Source: Clostridioides difficile (lineage in GTDB: Bacteria; Bacillota; Clostridia; Peptostreptococcales; Peptostreptococcaceae). Taken from it: a DNA stretch of 64,000 bases. The notes under the pieces were generated by a model, which did not search any database, was not told the DNA's origin, and saw nothing but the letters and a program-made list of their open reading frames with translations. The stretch's first letter is position 1. Every line of letters starts with the position of its first letter. Shown one piece after another: positions 26,431 to 34,531 of the stretch. The position numbers and the translations under genes are program-made. The stretch covers positions 1-64,000 of the forward strand of contig JABBZI010000008.1 of assembly GCA_012955965.1 (NCBI GenBank), in the 5' to 3' direction.

Positions 26431-26997
26431 ATGAGTAATATAGATATATTTGAAAGAGACAAATCTGGTGAGGTAATTTCAATTTCTGACCCAGATATGG
26501 ATAAAATAAGATATGTAATAGAAAGAGCTCAGAAGATAACTGCTGAACTAAATAACTCATATCATACAAAAAAAGAAATAAGAGAATTATTTTCTAAACT
26601 TACAGGTGTTAATGTTGATGAAAGCCTATATCTAATACCACCTTTTTACACAGATTTTGGAAAGAATATAAGAGTTGGAAAGGATGTATTTATTAATCAT
26701 GCTTGTACATTTATGGATAGAGGAGGAATTACGATTGAAGATGATGTACTGATTGGACCTAAAGTAAATCTTATAACAATAAATCATCCTTTAGAGCCAT
26801 CTGAAAGACATTCCACTGTGTCTACACCTATAGTTATAAAGAAGAATGCTTGGTTAGGAGCAGGGGCAATGATTATGCCAGGTATTACAATAGGTGAAAA
26901 TGCCGTTGTTTCAGCAGGAGCAGTAGTCACAAAAGATGTCCCCCCAAATACTGTAGTTGCAGGTGTTCCTGCTAAGATAATAAAGAAGGTATGTTAG
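26431..26997 (+). CDS. hexapeptide-repeat sugar O-acetyltransferase (Maa/LacA type)
   Basis: 188-residue cytoplasmic acyltransferase. The N-terminal helical part (~1-55) is the Maa domain; from ~65 the left-handed beta-helix shows hexapeptide repeats (GKDVFINHACTFMDRGGITIEDDVLIGPKV...), the catalytic His in TINHPL, and the CoA-site end GAGAMIMPGITIGENAVVSAGAVVTKDVPPNTVVAGVPAK. It transfers acetyl from acetyl-CoA to a sugar hydroxyl. TAGGAGG lies 7 bases before the ATG. The MerR-type promoter upstream suggests stress- or thiol/aldehyde-linked control. Confidence 0.9.
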   Translation: MSNIDIFERDKSGEVISISDPDMDKIRYVIERAQKITAELNNSYHTKKEIRELFSKLTGVNVDESLYLIPPFYTDFGKNIRVGKDVFINHACTFMDRGGITIEDDVLIGPKVNLITINHPLEPSERHSTVSTPIVIKKNAWLGAGAMIMPGITIGENAVVSAGAVVTKDVPPNTVVAGVPAKIIKKVC

Positions 26998-27061
26998 ATT
27001 ATAAGATTCTAAGTTGAAGTTTAGGTATTGGATTAATAGAATATTATTATAGTATTTCAAT

Positions 27062-27102
27062 AAAAAAAGACATTCTTAATTTAATTAAGTTTGTCTTTTT
27101 TT
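27062..27102. terminator. intrinsic terminator
   Basis: AAAAAAAGACA and TGTCTTTTTTT pair, with an inner CTTAAT/ATTAAG stem. It lies 65 bases after the acetyltransferase gene. Confidence 0.8.
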
Positions 27103-27146
27103 ATTGATTAATATCATATTTATGCCAAGTTTTATTGTCAAAGTTC

Positions 27147-27198
27147 TTGACAAGTAAACTTGGCATGATATAATTAAAATACCAAGTAAACTTGGCAT
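27147..27198 (+). promoter_or_regulatory. promoter with repeated CAAGTAAACTTGGCAT operators
   Basis: TTGACA (27147-27152) and TATAAT (27169-27174) with a 16-base spacer. CAAGTAAACTTGGCAT occurs at 27151-27166, between the promoter elements, and at 27183-27198, just past the start site. Each contains the palindrome CAAGT-AA-ACTTG. A half-site, CTTGGCATA on the minus strand, lies at 27121-27129. This fits autorepression by the XRE protein encoded downstream. Confidence 0.75.
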
Positions 27199-27218
27199 CC
27201 AATTAGGAGGTGTCTCAT

Positions 27219-27530
27219 ATGAATAAAGAAGAAATTTTAAGTAAGAGTCGTCAATCTACTAAAGATGAAGGATTAGAGTATATTGAAAATAAAGGTAGAA
27301 AAATGGGATATTCTCTTTTCATATGTGTCTTTGCTTTCATTGTAATATTTAACGCTTTTATTGGACAAAAGAGTGATGCAGTATCCGCTTTATTTTGTAC
27401 ATTTGGTCTTGCTGAAAATATAGCAAGATACCAATTCACACATGAAAAAAAGAATTTGATTTGGGCTATTATTTTCTTAATTACAACTATCTTCTTATTG
27501 ACTAACTTTGTTTTATCATCGTTGAGGTAA
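27219..27530 (+). CDS. DUF6442-type small membrane protein
   Basis: 103 residues from the ATG at 27219. A charged head (MNKEEILSKSRQSTKDEGLEYIENKGRKMG) is followed by three hydrophobic segments. The family is common in Firmicutes next to a short XRE regulator, and this pair keeps that layout. AGGAGGTG lies 6 bases before this ATG; the in-frame GTG at 27210 falls within the ribosome site and is not the start. Function unknown. Confidence 0.82.
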   Translation: MNKEEILSKSRQSTKDEGLEYIENKGRKMGYSLFICVFAFIVIFNAFIGQKSDAVSALFCTFGLAENIARYQFTHEKKNLIWAIIFLITTIFLLTNFVLSSLR

Positions 27531-27534
27531 GCAT

Positions 27535-27744
27535 ATGAATGAAGAATTAATACTAAAAAATCACTTAAAAATAGCAAGAACAGAGAAAAAATTATCTCAA
27601 AGTCAGCTAGCTGAAATGGTTGGCGTATCAAGAAATACTATTAGTTCCATAGAAACAGGTCAGTTTAATCCAACAGCAAAATTAGCACTTATTTTATGTA
27701 TAGCTTTAGATAAAAAATTTGAAGATTTATTTTACTTCGAATAA
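27535..27744 (+). CDS. short XRE-family regulator
   Basis: 69-residue protein that is almost only a Cro/CI HTH (LSQSQLAEMVGVSRNTISSIETGQFNPTAKLALILCIALDKKFEDLF). It is 4 bases downstream of the DUF6442 gene and presumably represses the shared promoter through the paired CAAGTAAACTTGG sites. The pair is not an obvious toxin-antitoxin system: the partner is a membrane protein of a family not known to be toxic. Confidence 0.88.
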   Translation: MNEELILKNHLKIARTEKKLSQSQLAEMVGVSRNTISSIETGQFNPTAKLALILCIALDKKFEDLFYFE

Positions 27745-27840
27745 AATCTATTGTATTTATAAAATATAAAAGAAATTATAATCATTGTATATTTTATTCA
27801 CTTATAAAATTCAAAATTTAAAGATTTAAATAAATAAAAC

Positions 27841-27890
27841 AAAAAGAGTAAATGGTTAGATATTTATTATCTTATCACTTTACTCTTTTA
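27841..27890. terminator. intrinsic terminator
   Basis: AAAAGAGTAAA pairs with CTTTACTCTTTT around an inner imperfect stem. It lies about 100 bases after the XRE gene. Confidence 0.7.
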
Positions 27891-28008
27891 TTTGTTTTGA
27901 GCGTTTATCCATATCTTTAATACCTTATATTACATATTTATTATAACATCTTCTATATTCAGATATCTCATTTTCAAATCCATATATATCTAAATACAAA
28001 ATAAATAC

Positions 28009-28079
28009 ACAGGTACCTTAAGAAATATGTTGCAAAATTATTAAGGTACCTGTATAATATATTTCATAAGGTGCCTTAT
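28009..28079 (+). promoter_or_regulatory. MATE gene promoter with three AGGTACCT-type operators
   Basis: TTGCAA (28030-28035) and TATAAT (28053-28058) are 17 bases apart. Three related palindromes surround them: ACAGGTACCTTAA (28009-28021), TTAAGGTACCTGT (28041-28053) and ATAAGGTGCCTTAT (28066-28079). The first two are exact inverted copies with 13-base arms. A repressor binding all three would block the promoter; no regulator gene is adjacent on either side. Confidence 0.7.
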
Positions 28080-28110
28080 CATTATAAATTATATTATTTA
28101 GGAGGATAAC

Positions 28111-29481
28111 ATGGAAAATGAAAAATCAAATATTAAATATTTAAAAGAAGAACCAATAAAAAAAACTATTCTTTATTTATCTATTCCTATGATGATAGGA
28201 ATGTCAGCTGGAACTATCTATAATGTAATTAATGCCTATTTTATAGGGTTAGTTCATGACACAGCTATGCTTAGTGCAATAACATTAGGAATCCCTATAT
28301 TTACAATTCTAATGGCTTTTGGAAATATGTTTGGTGTTGGTGGCAGTACATTCATAACTAGGCTAATTGCACAAAATAATAGTGATGAAGCCAAGAAAAT
28401 TGCTGGATATACTTTTTATGCAAGTATTATAACGGGTCTATTGATAGGTTTAATTGGCTACTTACTAATGAATCCTATTATTAAATTATTAGGTTCTGAT
28501 ATGGCTACATTTGAATATACAAAACAATATGCAATTACACTATTTGTTGGTGGATTCTCTATTGTATTAAACTTCTCTCTTGAGCAAATTGTAAGGTCTG
28601 AAGGTGCATCAAAAGAATCTATGTATGGTATGTTTGTAAGTGTAATAGTTAGTATCATATTAGATGTTTTATTTATACTAGTTCTTAATATGCATGTATA
28701 CGGTGCTGCATTATCAATGATACTTTCTAATATTGCATCTAGTGCTTATTATATTTGGTATTTAAATGTTAAAAGCGAGAATCTTAGAGGATTTTTACAT
28801 TACATAAAAATCAGCATAAATAGCCAAGTTGAAATATATAAAGTTGGTGTATCCCAATTAATCCAATGCTCTTTCTTAATTGTGACCACACTATTATCCA
28901 ATAATTACTCTATGCAATATGGAAATAACATAGTTGCTAGTTTTGGTATAGCACTTAGAATTGCTCAAATTCCAGAATTCTTTGTTATGGGTATTGTTTT
29001 AGGTGTAATGCCACTTATAGCATATAATTTTTCTAATAAGAATATACCTCGTTTAAAAGAAAGTATAAAGTATTCTGCTTTATTCATATTTGTAATCGCG
29101 GTTGTATTTTCAGGAGTTGTTTATATATTTAGAACTCAAGTAATACAAACATTCTCAGTTGATACATCAGTCATTGAAATAGGAACATATGTATTGGTAG
29201 CTATGTTAGTATCTGCCTTATTCAATGGAGTTACATCTTTATTTATGACAATATATCAGGCCTCAGGAAAAGGCATTGAAACAGGTATAATGTCTATAAG
29301 CCAAGGTGGATTGTATATACCTATAGTAATATTGCTTAATCATTTTTATGGACTTGATGGGTTAATATGGTCTATGACAGTAACAGAAATTATAACATTT
29401 TTAATAGGCGCAGTTTTATATATACCTTATAGTATAAAACTTAAAAAGGTATCAACTAAAAATAAAGTAAGTCTTATATAA
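28111..29481 (+). CDS. MATE-family multidrug/toxin efflux transporter
   Basis: 456-residue inner-membrane antiporter with about twelve hydrophobic segments in two homologous halves. MATE hallmarks include the start LKEEPIKKTILYLSIPMMIGMSAGTIYNVI, GVGGSTFITRLIAQN near 88-102, and the second-half counterpart VSALFNGVTSLFMTIYQASGKG. It would expel cationic compounds using a Na+ or H+ gradient; the substrate is unknown. AGGAGG lies 5-6 bases before the ATG. A single-gene unit under a multi-operator promoter. Confidence 0.93.
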   Translation: MENEKSNIKYLKEEPIKKTILYLSIPMMIGMSAGTIYNVINAYFIGLVHDTAMLSAITLGIPIFTILMAFGNMFGVGGSTFITRLIAQNNSDEAKKIAGYTFYASIITGLLIGLIGYLLMNPIIKLLGSDMATFEYTKQYAITLFVGGFSIVLNFSLEQIVRSEGASKESMYGMFVSVIVSIILDVLFILVLNMHVYGAALSMILSNIASSAYYIWYLNVKSENLRGFLHYIKISINSQVEIYKVGVSQLIQCSFLIVTTLLSNNYSMQYGNNIVASFGIALRIAQIPEFFVMGIVLGVMPLIAYNFSNKNIPRLKESIKYSALFIFVIAVVFSGVVYIFRTQVIQTFSVDTSVIEIGTYVLVAMLVSALFNGVTSLFMTIYQASGKGIETGIMSISQGGLYIPIVILLNHFYGLDGLIWSMTVTEIITFLIGAVLYIPYSIKLKKVSTKNKVSLI

Positions 29482-29550
29482 GATTTACTTTATTTTTAAT
29501 TTTAATGCTAGTCAATATAAATTATTTTATTATATGTAATTATTAATATA

Positions 29551-29757
29551 TTAATCAATTTTATTAAAAATAACAGTCTTTTCTTTTAAAGAGATTTTTC
29601 CTACTTGATATCCATATTCATTTAATTCTTTTTTATATTTCAAAAACGAATGGTCTATCTCTATTCCTGCAATACCTTTTATTTCTTCAAAAGTTAATTT
29701 AAATGATTGATTACCACTTTTCTTGACATATTCCCATAAAGAACTATATTTACTCAC
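29551..29757 (-). CDS. small conserved hypothetical protein, 68 aa
   Basis: Starts SKYSSLWEYVKKSGNQSFKLTFEEI and has a KGIAGIEIDHSFLKYKKEL middle and a C-terminal KISLKEKTVIF strand. Small proteins with this LWEYV...LTFEEI...IDHSFLxYKKEL pattern occur widely in Firmicutes with no known function; a small nucleic-acid-binding fold is possible. A weak AGGAG lies upstream of the ATG. It forms its own unit. Confidence 0.7.
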   Translation of the reverse strand: MSKYSSLWEYVKKSGNQSFKLTFEEIKGIAGIEIDHSFLKYKKELNEYGYQVGKISLKEKTVIFNKID

Positions 29758-30160
29758 CTTATATCACTCCTTTTAAAATTATATCTTATCTATTAGTTTA
29801 TATTCTATCACTATTAATTTATAAAATCATACTACTTATTATTTATATAAAAAAATATACAAATAATAAGTAGCTATTTTTTATAGTTATCATATTTTCT
29901 TCATATTTGAAGAAAAACCACTTATAGTTAAAAATTTTTTTAAGGAAGTCTACTCTATCAGAAAATAAATTTTAATTGTTCTTATTTTTATTATGTAATT
30001 ATTCAAGATAATATGTCATCGTTGAAATACAAATTTAATAACTAAATATTTTTATACATTCATTACTCAAAATTTTTTTATTGCTTTTAAGTTAAATTTG
30101 TTAGTATTTTAGTAATAACGTTTTCTTTGTTTTAACTATGGATAATCAATTCAATTATAA
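29758..30160. other. intergenic region with two hairpins, no gene seen
   Basis: Holds a perfect 13-bp stem (CTACTTATTATTT and its complement, 29832-29873) with a T-run on the plus strand to 29882, and a second perfect palindrome TTTTCTTCA-TATT-TGAAGAAAA (29895-29916). The first looks like a plus-strand terminator although no plus-strand gene ends here. A small RNA is possible; no clear promoter was seen. Confidence 0.45.
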
Positions 30161-30556
30161 TTAAAGTTCTATATCAACCTTTTTACCACTCATTGAACAA
30201 CAACTAACTTTTGCCTTATCAATAGAGAATATTTCAAATTTGCCATCTCCTACAGAGTACATTTGACCTAGACTTGGCATTATTTCAAGCGCCTTAGCTT
30301 GTGTTTCTTTTGATGTAACAAATACTGCTTCACCCAAAATACGTAGAGTATTAAGTTTTTGGTCTATACAGCAAATCTCAAGCTTTGGATTAAAAATAAG
30401 TTGCTTAAACATATCTTTTTGATTAGATGTGCAGAATGTAAGTTTCCCATCATATTCCATAACAAACCCTAGAGGACGCACATGCGCTTGATTGTTCTCA
30501 TCAGCTGTTGCTAAATAATAAACTCCTGCTTTGTTCAAAAATTCTAATACTTTCAT
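30161..30556 (-). CDS. pyridoxamine 5'-phosphate oxidase-family protein
   Basis: 131-residue split-barrel flavoprotein-like protein: VLEFLNKAGVYYLATADENNQAHVRPLGF, FCTSNQKDMFKQLIFNPKLEICC, then LRILGEAVFV. The layout fits small FMN- or F420-binding PNPOx-like proteins that act as reductases or flavin carriers rather than true PdxH. AAAAGGGGTG precedes the ATG. It is divergent from an HxlR regulator, a pairing common in clostridia, so expression is likely redox- or electrophile-controlled. Confidence 0.88.
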   Translation of the reverse strand: MKVLEFLNKAGVYYLATADENNQAHVRPLGFVMEYDGKLTFCTSNQKDMFKQLIFNPKLEICCIDQKLNTLRILGEAVFVTSKETQAKALEIMPSLGQMYSVGDGKFEIFSIDKAKVSCCSMSGKKVDIEL

Positions 30557-30696
30557 AATTTTTACACCCCTTTTAAATACTTGTATTAAGGATTATCCTT
30601 TGATATAATTTTAATATAAAATACAAAAAAAACAAGTATGCAGTTTTTTCTGATAAAGTATAAAAAAGATACTACTATAAACAAGGAGTAATTATA

Positions 30697-31089
30697 ATGA
30701 GTCTAGATAATGAAAAAAATACAACTACAAATATTGAAGAATTAACCTGTCCAATACGTTATGCACTAGATATTGTTGGAGGCAAATGGAAATTACCTAT
30801 TATATGTATGTTAGCAGTTGATAATCCGATTAGATATAGTAGCATAAAAAGAAAACTAGATGGAATCACAAATACTATGTTAGCTCAATCATTAAAAGAC
30901 TTAGAGTCTGATGGTATTATTCATCGTAAACAGTATAATGAAATCCCTCCAAAAGTTGAATACACATTGACAAGTAAGGGCAAAAGTATTGTGCCTATTT
31001 TGCAACAATTTGCTAATTGGGGAGCTATAAATATGCAAGAAAAAAACATATGTGGACTTAATTGTAAAGAATGTCGAAAAATAAAATAA
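30697..31089 (+). CDS. HxlR-family transcriptional regulator
   Basis: 130-residue winged-helix regulator with the HxlR pattern CPIRYALDIVGGKWKLPIICMLA, RYSSIKRKLDGITNTMLAQSLKDLESDGIIHRKQY and EYTLTSKGKSIVPIL. Cys18 just before the domain matches the redox-sensing Cys of YodB/HypR relatives; more cysteines cluster at the C-terminus (CGLNCKEC). It is divergent from the PNPOx gene. A short AGTAT-N7-ATACT dyad (30657-30673) in the shared spacer is a possible operator. Confidence 0.9.
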   Translation: MSLDNEKNTTTNIEELTCPIRYALDIVGGKWKLPIICMLAVDNPIRYSSIKRKLDGITNTMLAQSLKDLESDGIIHRKQYNEIPPKVEYTLTSKGKSIVPILQQFANWGAINMQEKNICGLNCKECRKIK

Positions 31090-31124
31090 ATTGAAATATA
31101 TTAGTTTATTTAATTGATTACAAA

Positions 31125-31151
31125 AAGCCACTCTGTATGAAAGAGTGGCTT
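31125..31151. terminator. bidirectional terminator between convergent genes
   Basis: AAGCCACTCT and AGAGTGGCTT form a perfect 10-bp stem with a 7-base loop between the HxlR gene and the aldo-keto reductase gene. Confidence 0.75.
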
Positions 31152-31175
31152 AAAACTTAAATATAAAATACTACC

Positions 31176-32144
31176 CTACTTAACCACCTTACCATTTTTA
31201 AATCTCATATTTGGAAAACTTGCACCTAAAATTTTATTCTTGTCTATAGCACTTTCAATTCTTCTTATATCTTCATCACTCAATTTAATATCTTTAGCTT
31301 TTAAAGAATCCAACAATGTAACTCTTCTTGATGCTCCAACTAAAGTTATAATATCATTACCTTTTGATAAAACCCATGCAAGTGCTATTTGTGGAATAGT
31401 AGCTTCTTTTTCATTTGCTATTTCTCTTAAGTTCTCTACAAGTTCAAGGTTTCTATCTATATTTTCATCAGAAAATAAAGGTATCCATTTATATCTTTGT
31501 GCATTAGATTTTGAACATACTCCACTTAAAAGACCATGAGCAAGAGCACCAAAAGCAACAACCCCTACTCCTAATTCTCTAGCAGTTGGCAATATATTTT
31601 TTTCTATATCTCTATTAAATAAAGAATACTCCACTTCTATAAGGCTTATATGATGAACATTATTAGCTCTCCTTAAAATATCTTCATCAACTTGGGTAAT
31701 ACCTATATGTTTTATGTATCCTTCTTTTACTAAGTCAGAAATAGCTCCAATAGTCTCTTCTACTGGTATAGCCAAATCTATTCTACCAGGTTGATAAAGG
31801 TCTATATAATCTAAATTTAATCTCTTAAGAGTCTGTGCAACATGACTTTTTATATTAAAAGGATTGACATCAAGACCATACATTTGACCATTAGGTGCAA
31901 CAAGAGCCCCTGTTTTTACAGATACAAAGGCATCTTCTCTTTTTCTCCCCTTAAGAGCCTCACCTATTGTCATCTCACTTTGACCTGCTCCATAAAAGTC
32001 CGCTGTGTTTAACATATTAATACCACTATCTAAGGCTTCATGTATTGTGGCTATATTCTCAGCTTTATTATCAAGGTTTACCATACCTCCACAACCTAGT
32101 CCAAGTTTATAAAGTTCTAAATTATCATTTTTGTATATCATCAT
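31176..32144 (-). CDS. aldo/keto reductase
   Basis: About 322 residues, a (beta/alpha)8 NADPH-dependent oxidoreductase. Catalytic Asp and Tyr are in LNTADFYGAGQSE, Lys in VSVKTG. At the usual catalytic His position the sequence is LYQPGRID, so the His is Gly; an altered residue here is known in the LYQPARLDP subfamily. The NADP-binding end is VGASRRVTLLDSL. GGGAGG lies 4 bases before the ATG at 32144; the upstream in-frame TTG falls inside this site. It is divergent from a TetR gene with shared operators, so TetR control is likely. Confidence 0.88.
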   Translation of the reverse strand: MMIYKNDNLELYKLGLGCGGMVNLDNKAENIATIHEALDSGINMLNTADFYGAGQSEMTIGEALKGRKREDAFVSVKTGALVAPNGQMYGLDVNPFNIKSHVAQTLKRLNLDYIDLYQPGRIDLAIPVEETIGAISDLVKEGYIKHIGITQVDEDILRRANNVHHISLIEVEYSLFNRDIEKNILPTARELGVGVVAFGALAHGLLSGVCSKSNAQRYKWIPLFSDENIDRNLELVENLREIANEKEATIPQIALAWVLSKGNDIITLVGASRRVTLLDSLKAKDIKLSDEDIRRIESAIDKNKILGASFPNMRFKNGKVVK

Positions 32145-32172
32145 AAAACCTCCCAATATAACTTAAATATTA

Positions 32173-32223
32173 TTTTAGTACATTCGTACTTCACTTGACA
32201 TTGTAGTACGAATGTACTAAAAT
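32173..32223. promoter_or_regulatory. TetR operators and tetR promoter
   Basis: TTTTAGTACATTCGTACT (32173-32190) is repeated as an exact inverted copy at 32205-32222, with a 14-base spacer. Each arm is itself a dyad, AGTAC-N4-GTACT. The plus-strand promoter TTGACA (32195-32200), 17 bases, TAAAAT (32218-32223) lies within it, so bound TetR would block its own gene and probably the divergent reductase. Confidence 0.8.
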
Positions 32224-32265
32224 GTCAAATAAATATTATTATAAATTTTTATTGGAGGATTCAAT

Positions 32266-32874
32266 ATGGCAAAACAAACAAAAGTAGATATTTTAATTAA
32301 AGCTCGTAACTTATTTAATGAATATGGCTATAATAATGTATCTATGAGAAATGTCGCTGATGCTTTGGGAATGAGTGTTGGTAACTTAACTTATTATTTT
32401 AAAAAAAAGGAAGATTTGATTGAAGAGGTAGTTGAATACAAACACAAAAACTATAAAAAAATAGACATGCCTAAATCCTTACAGGATTTAAATGATTTAT
32501 TTTTAAACTCACTAAACATTCAAAATGAGAATGCGTACTATTTTAAGCATTATGACCAGTTATCTCAAATAAGTCCTAAAATATATAGGTTTCAGCTTGA
32601 TTTTATAAAAGAACTTAAACAGTTTTTAAAAGAAAGCTTCATCAATCTGCAAAACTCTAATTTAATTCAAGAGTGTAATATTCCTAACCAAATAGAGAAT
32701 ATTATTGAATGTATTTTAACAATACTTATATATAAACCAGTTGGTACTAAAGAACTTGATGAACATGATAGTATAGAAAGTACTCTAAACTGTTTATGGA
32801 GCATTATTTTTATGTTCCTTACTGATAAAGGAAAAAATATATATTTAAGCTCTATATCAAATCAGTTTAAATAA
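32266..32874 (+). CDS. TetR-family transcriptional regulator
   Basis: 202 residues. Residues ~8-52 are the TetR HTH (ARNLFNEYGYNNVSMRNVADALGMSVGNLTYYFKKKEDLIEEV). The rest is the helical ligand-binding and dimer domain with no recognised ligand class. GGAGG lies 9 bases before the ATG. It is divergent from the aldo/keto reductase gene and shares with it a long inverted-repeat operator. Confidence 0.9.
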   Translation: MAKQTKVDILIKARNLFNEYGYNNVSMRNVADALGMSVGNLTYYFKKKEDLIEEVVEYKHKNYKKIDMPKSLQDLNDLFLNSLNIQNENAYYFKHYDQLSQISPKIYRFQLDFIKELKQFLKESFINLQNSNLIQECNIPNQIENIIECILTILIYKPVGTKELDEHDSIESTLNCLWSIIFMFLTDKGKNIYLSSISNQFK

Positions 32875-32958
32875 TAATTTATAAAATCAAGTTATATAAT
32901 ACTATTAAAAAACAAAATGTGGAAGTTAATTTAATTTATATAAGTCATTATAATTAAT

Positions 32959-32997
32959 ATATAAACAGGATGAGTATATAAGTCATCCTGTTTATAT
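32959..32997. terminator. bidirectional terminator
   Basis: ATATAAACAGGATGA and its exact complement form a 15-bp stem with a 9-base loop between the convergent TetR and DUF3788 genes. Confidence 0.8.
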
Positions 32998-32998
32998 A

Positions 32999-33415
32999 TT
33001 AAGCTCTAAATTTAATCAGTTCAAGTGTATCATTCAACACATGCATATTATCTATTTGAATCATTAACCACTTACTACCATTAAAAAAATCTATCTCACT
33101 GTATATTTGTTTGATATATTCACAACAAGTATTAATAAATAAATCAACTTCTACTCTATCTCTCTCATTTACAATAACCAAAGCTTTAAAAGAACCTTCT
33201 TGTGGATATAAAGTACATAATGATTTACCTCTTTTTTTGTATTTTACATTCCAACCTCTTTGCATTGAACATTTACTATACTCAAGCTTAGGCTCTACAT
33301 TATAAGTTGAAATCAAAGCATTATTTAGCTTGTCCCATAATGGGTTATTGATAAACTCTTTGATTTCCTCATGTGTTGGTTTATTATCTTGAAAAAACAT
33401 ATTTTGCCAATCCAT
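32999..33415 (-). CDS. DUF3788-family protein
   Basis: 138-residue soluble protein of the DUF3788 family: the NPLWDKLNNALISTYNVEPKLEYSKCSMQRGWNVKYKKRGKSLCTLYP block and the SKWLMIQIDNMHVLNDTLELI end are typical. Function unknown; such genes are often next to AraC/GyrI-like effector-binding regulators, as here, 14 bases downstream of one. GGGGGAT precedes the ATG. Probably a co-regulated small-molecule-binding or stress-related protein. Confidence 0.85.
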   Translation of the reverse strand: MDWQNMFFQDNKPTHEEIKEFINNPLWDKLNNALISTYNVEPKLEYSKCSMQRGWNVKYKKRGKSLCTLYPQEGSFKALVIVNERDRVEVDLFINTCCEYIKQIYSEIDFFNGSKWLMIQIDNMHVLNDTLELIKFRA

Positions 33416-33429
33416 AGTTATCCCCCTTT

Positions 33430-34341
33430 CTATTGTTCAATAGTCACTGGAACTGTCCAATGTTCCATATATGCTACTTCATGTGTAACAGGATAATACA
33501 TCTCAATCGCAAAATCAGTGGCTATTAAATTATGACTCTTCATCCACCGTTCCATAAACTTATCTGCTTTAAAAACAGCTGAATCAACTAACTCATTGAA
33601 ATTTTCTGCTTCAAATCCACACACTAAATATTCTTTAGCAGGTAACTCAAAGGTACTATATCCTTCCACTGATGTACCTGTCTCTACTTCTATACCTGCC
33701 ATATACATACAATTACCTTCTTTCGCATTTCCCATATAAAGAGCAGCAAATTCATTTCCACCTGGGATTTGATTTGGTATATTGTGTTTTTGACTTCCAA
33801 GTTTCATCCATAATTCCTTTGCTATCGCGATACCAGTTGTCTCACCACCCATCAGCTGACAAATAGGTATTTCTCCTTCTATTCCAATAAAAGTCCTTGG
33901 ATTACTCAATTTTCTGCGAGTTACTTCAATTACTATATCGTCTGCAATTAATGGAACACCTTCATCAACCATAATATAATTTAAAATTAATTCTGGCTTA
34001 ATAAATTGATTGAGTTTTACTGGGTTTGCTCTATATTCCTCTGGAGTTAATCCATATGCTTTTTTAAAAGCACGTGTAAATGTCTCATGACTTTCAAATC
34101 CAAAATTTAAGGCTACATCAAGTATACGATTCTTATGTTCTGCTAAATGTTCAGAAGCTTTTGCAAGACGTCGAAGTTTTATATACTCCATTACTGTTTT
34201 ATTAACTAATCTTTTAAACAACCTTTGATAATAAAATGGTGATAGGTTTGCTTCATTTGCTAGTTCATTAATTGATATTCCTTCTGATAATCGTTCTTCT
34301 ATTAAGTCTAATGTGATTTGAATAGATTCCCATGCATGCAA
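33430..34341 (-). CDS. AraC-family regulator with GyrI-like effector-binding domain
   Basis: 303 residues. Residues ~8-110 carry two AraC HTH motifs (ISINELANEANLSPFYYQRLFKRL; ILDVALNFGFESHETFTRAFKKAYGLTPEEYR). Residues ~140-300 match the GyrI-like effector-binding (Bac_rhamnosid/SOUL) domain found in Rob/TipA-like regulators. The ligand is probably a drug-like hydrophobic compound. The start is TTG at 34341, with AGGAGG 10 bases upstream. It leads a two-gene operon with the DUF3788 gene. Confidence 0.88.
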   Translation of the reverse strand: MHAWESIQITLDLIEERLSEGISINELANEANLSPFYYQRLFKRLVNKTVMEYIKLRRLAKASEHLAEHKNRILDVALNFGFESHETFTRAFKKAYGLTPEEYRANPVKLNQFIKPELILNYIMVDEGVPLIADDIVIEVTRRKLSNPRTFIGIEGEIPICQLMGGETTGIAIAKELWMKLGSQKHNIPNQIPGGNEFAALYMGNAKEGNCMYMAGIEVETGTSVEGYSTFELPAKEYLVCGFEAENFNELVDSAVFKADKFMERWMKSHNLIATDFAIEMYYPVTHEVAYMEHWTVPVTIEQ

Positions 34342-34500
34342 GTTATAAGTACCTCCTAATATTGTTATTAATCTTATATGTTTATATTATCAAAACTAAA
34401 AAAAATATTCTTGATATACAGTGCCCTTTTTAATTTTTTGTATGATAATACTGATTTTTATCACTTTTTAAGTAAATATAAAATACGTATGAACATAAAA

Positions 34501-34531
34501 TATAGCAAATCTTATTTAAAGATTTGCTTAT
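34501..34531 (-). terminator. splB terminator
   Basis: AGCAAATCTT-ATTTA-AAGATTTGCT is a perfect 10-bp stem that starts at the splB stop codon; the minus strand then reads ATATTTTATG. Confidence 0.65.

Noticed and set aside
27219-27744. Possible toxin-antitoxin pair (membrane protein plus XRE)
   Set aside because: The membrane protein belongs to the DUF6442 type, which is not a known toxin family; the XRE protein better fits a simple autorepressor.
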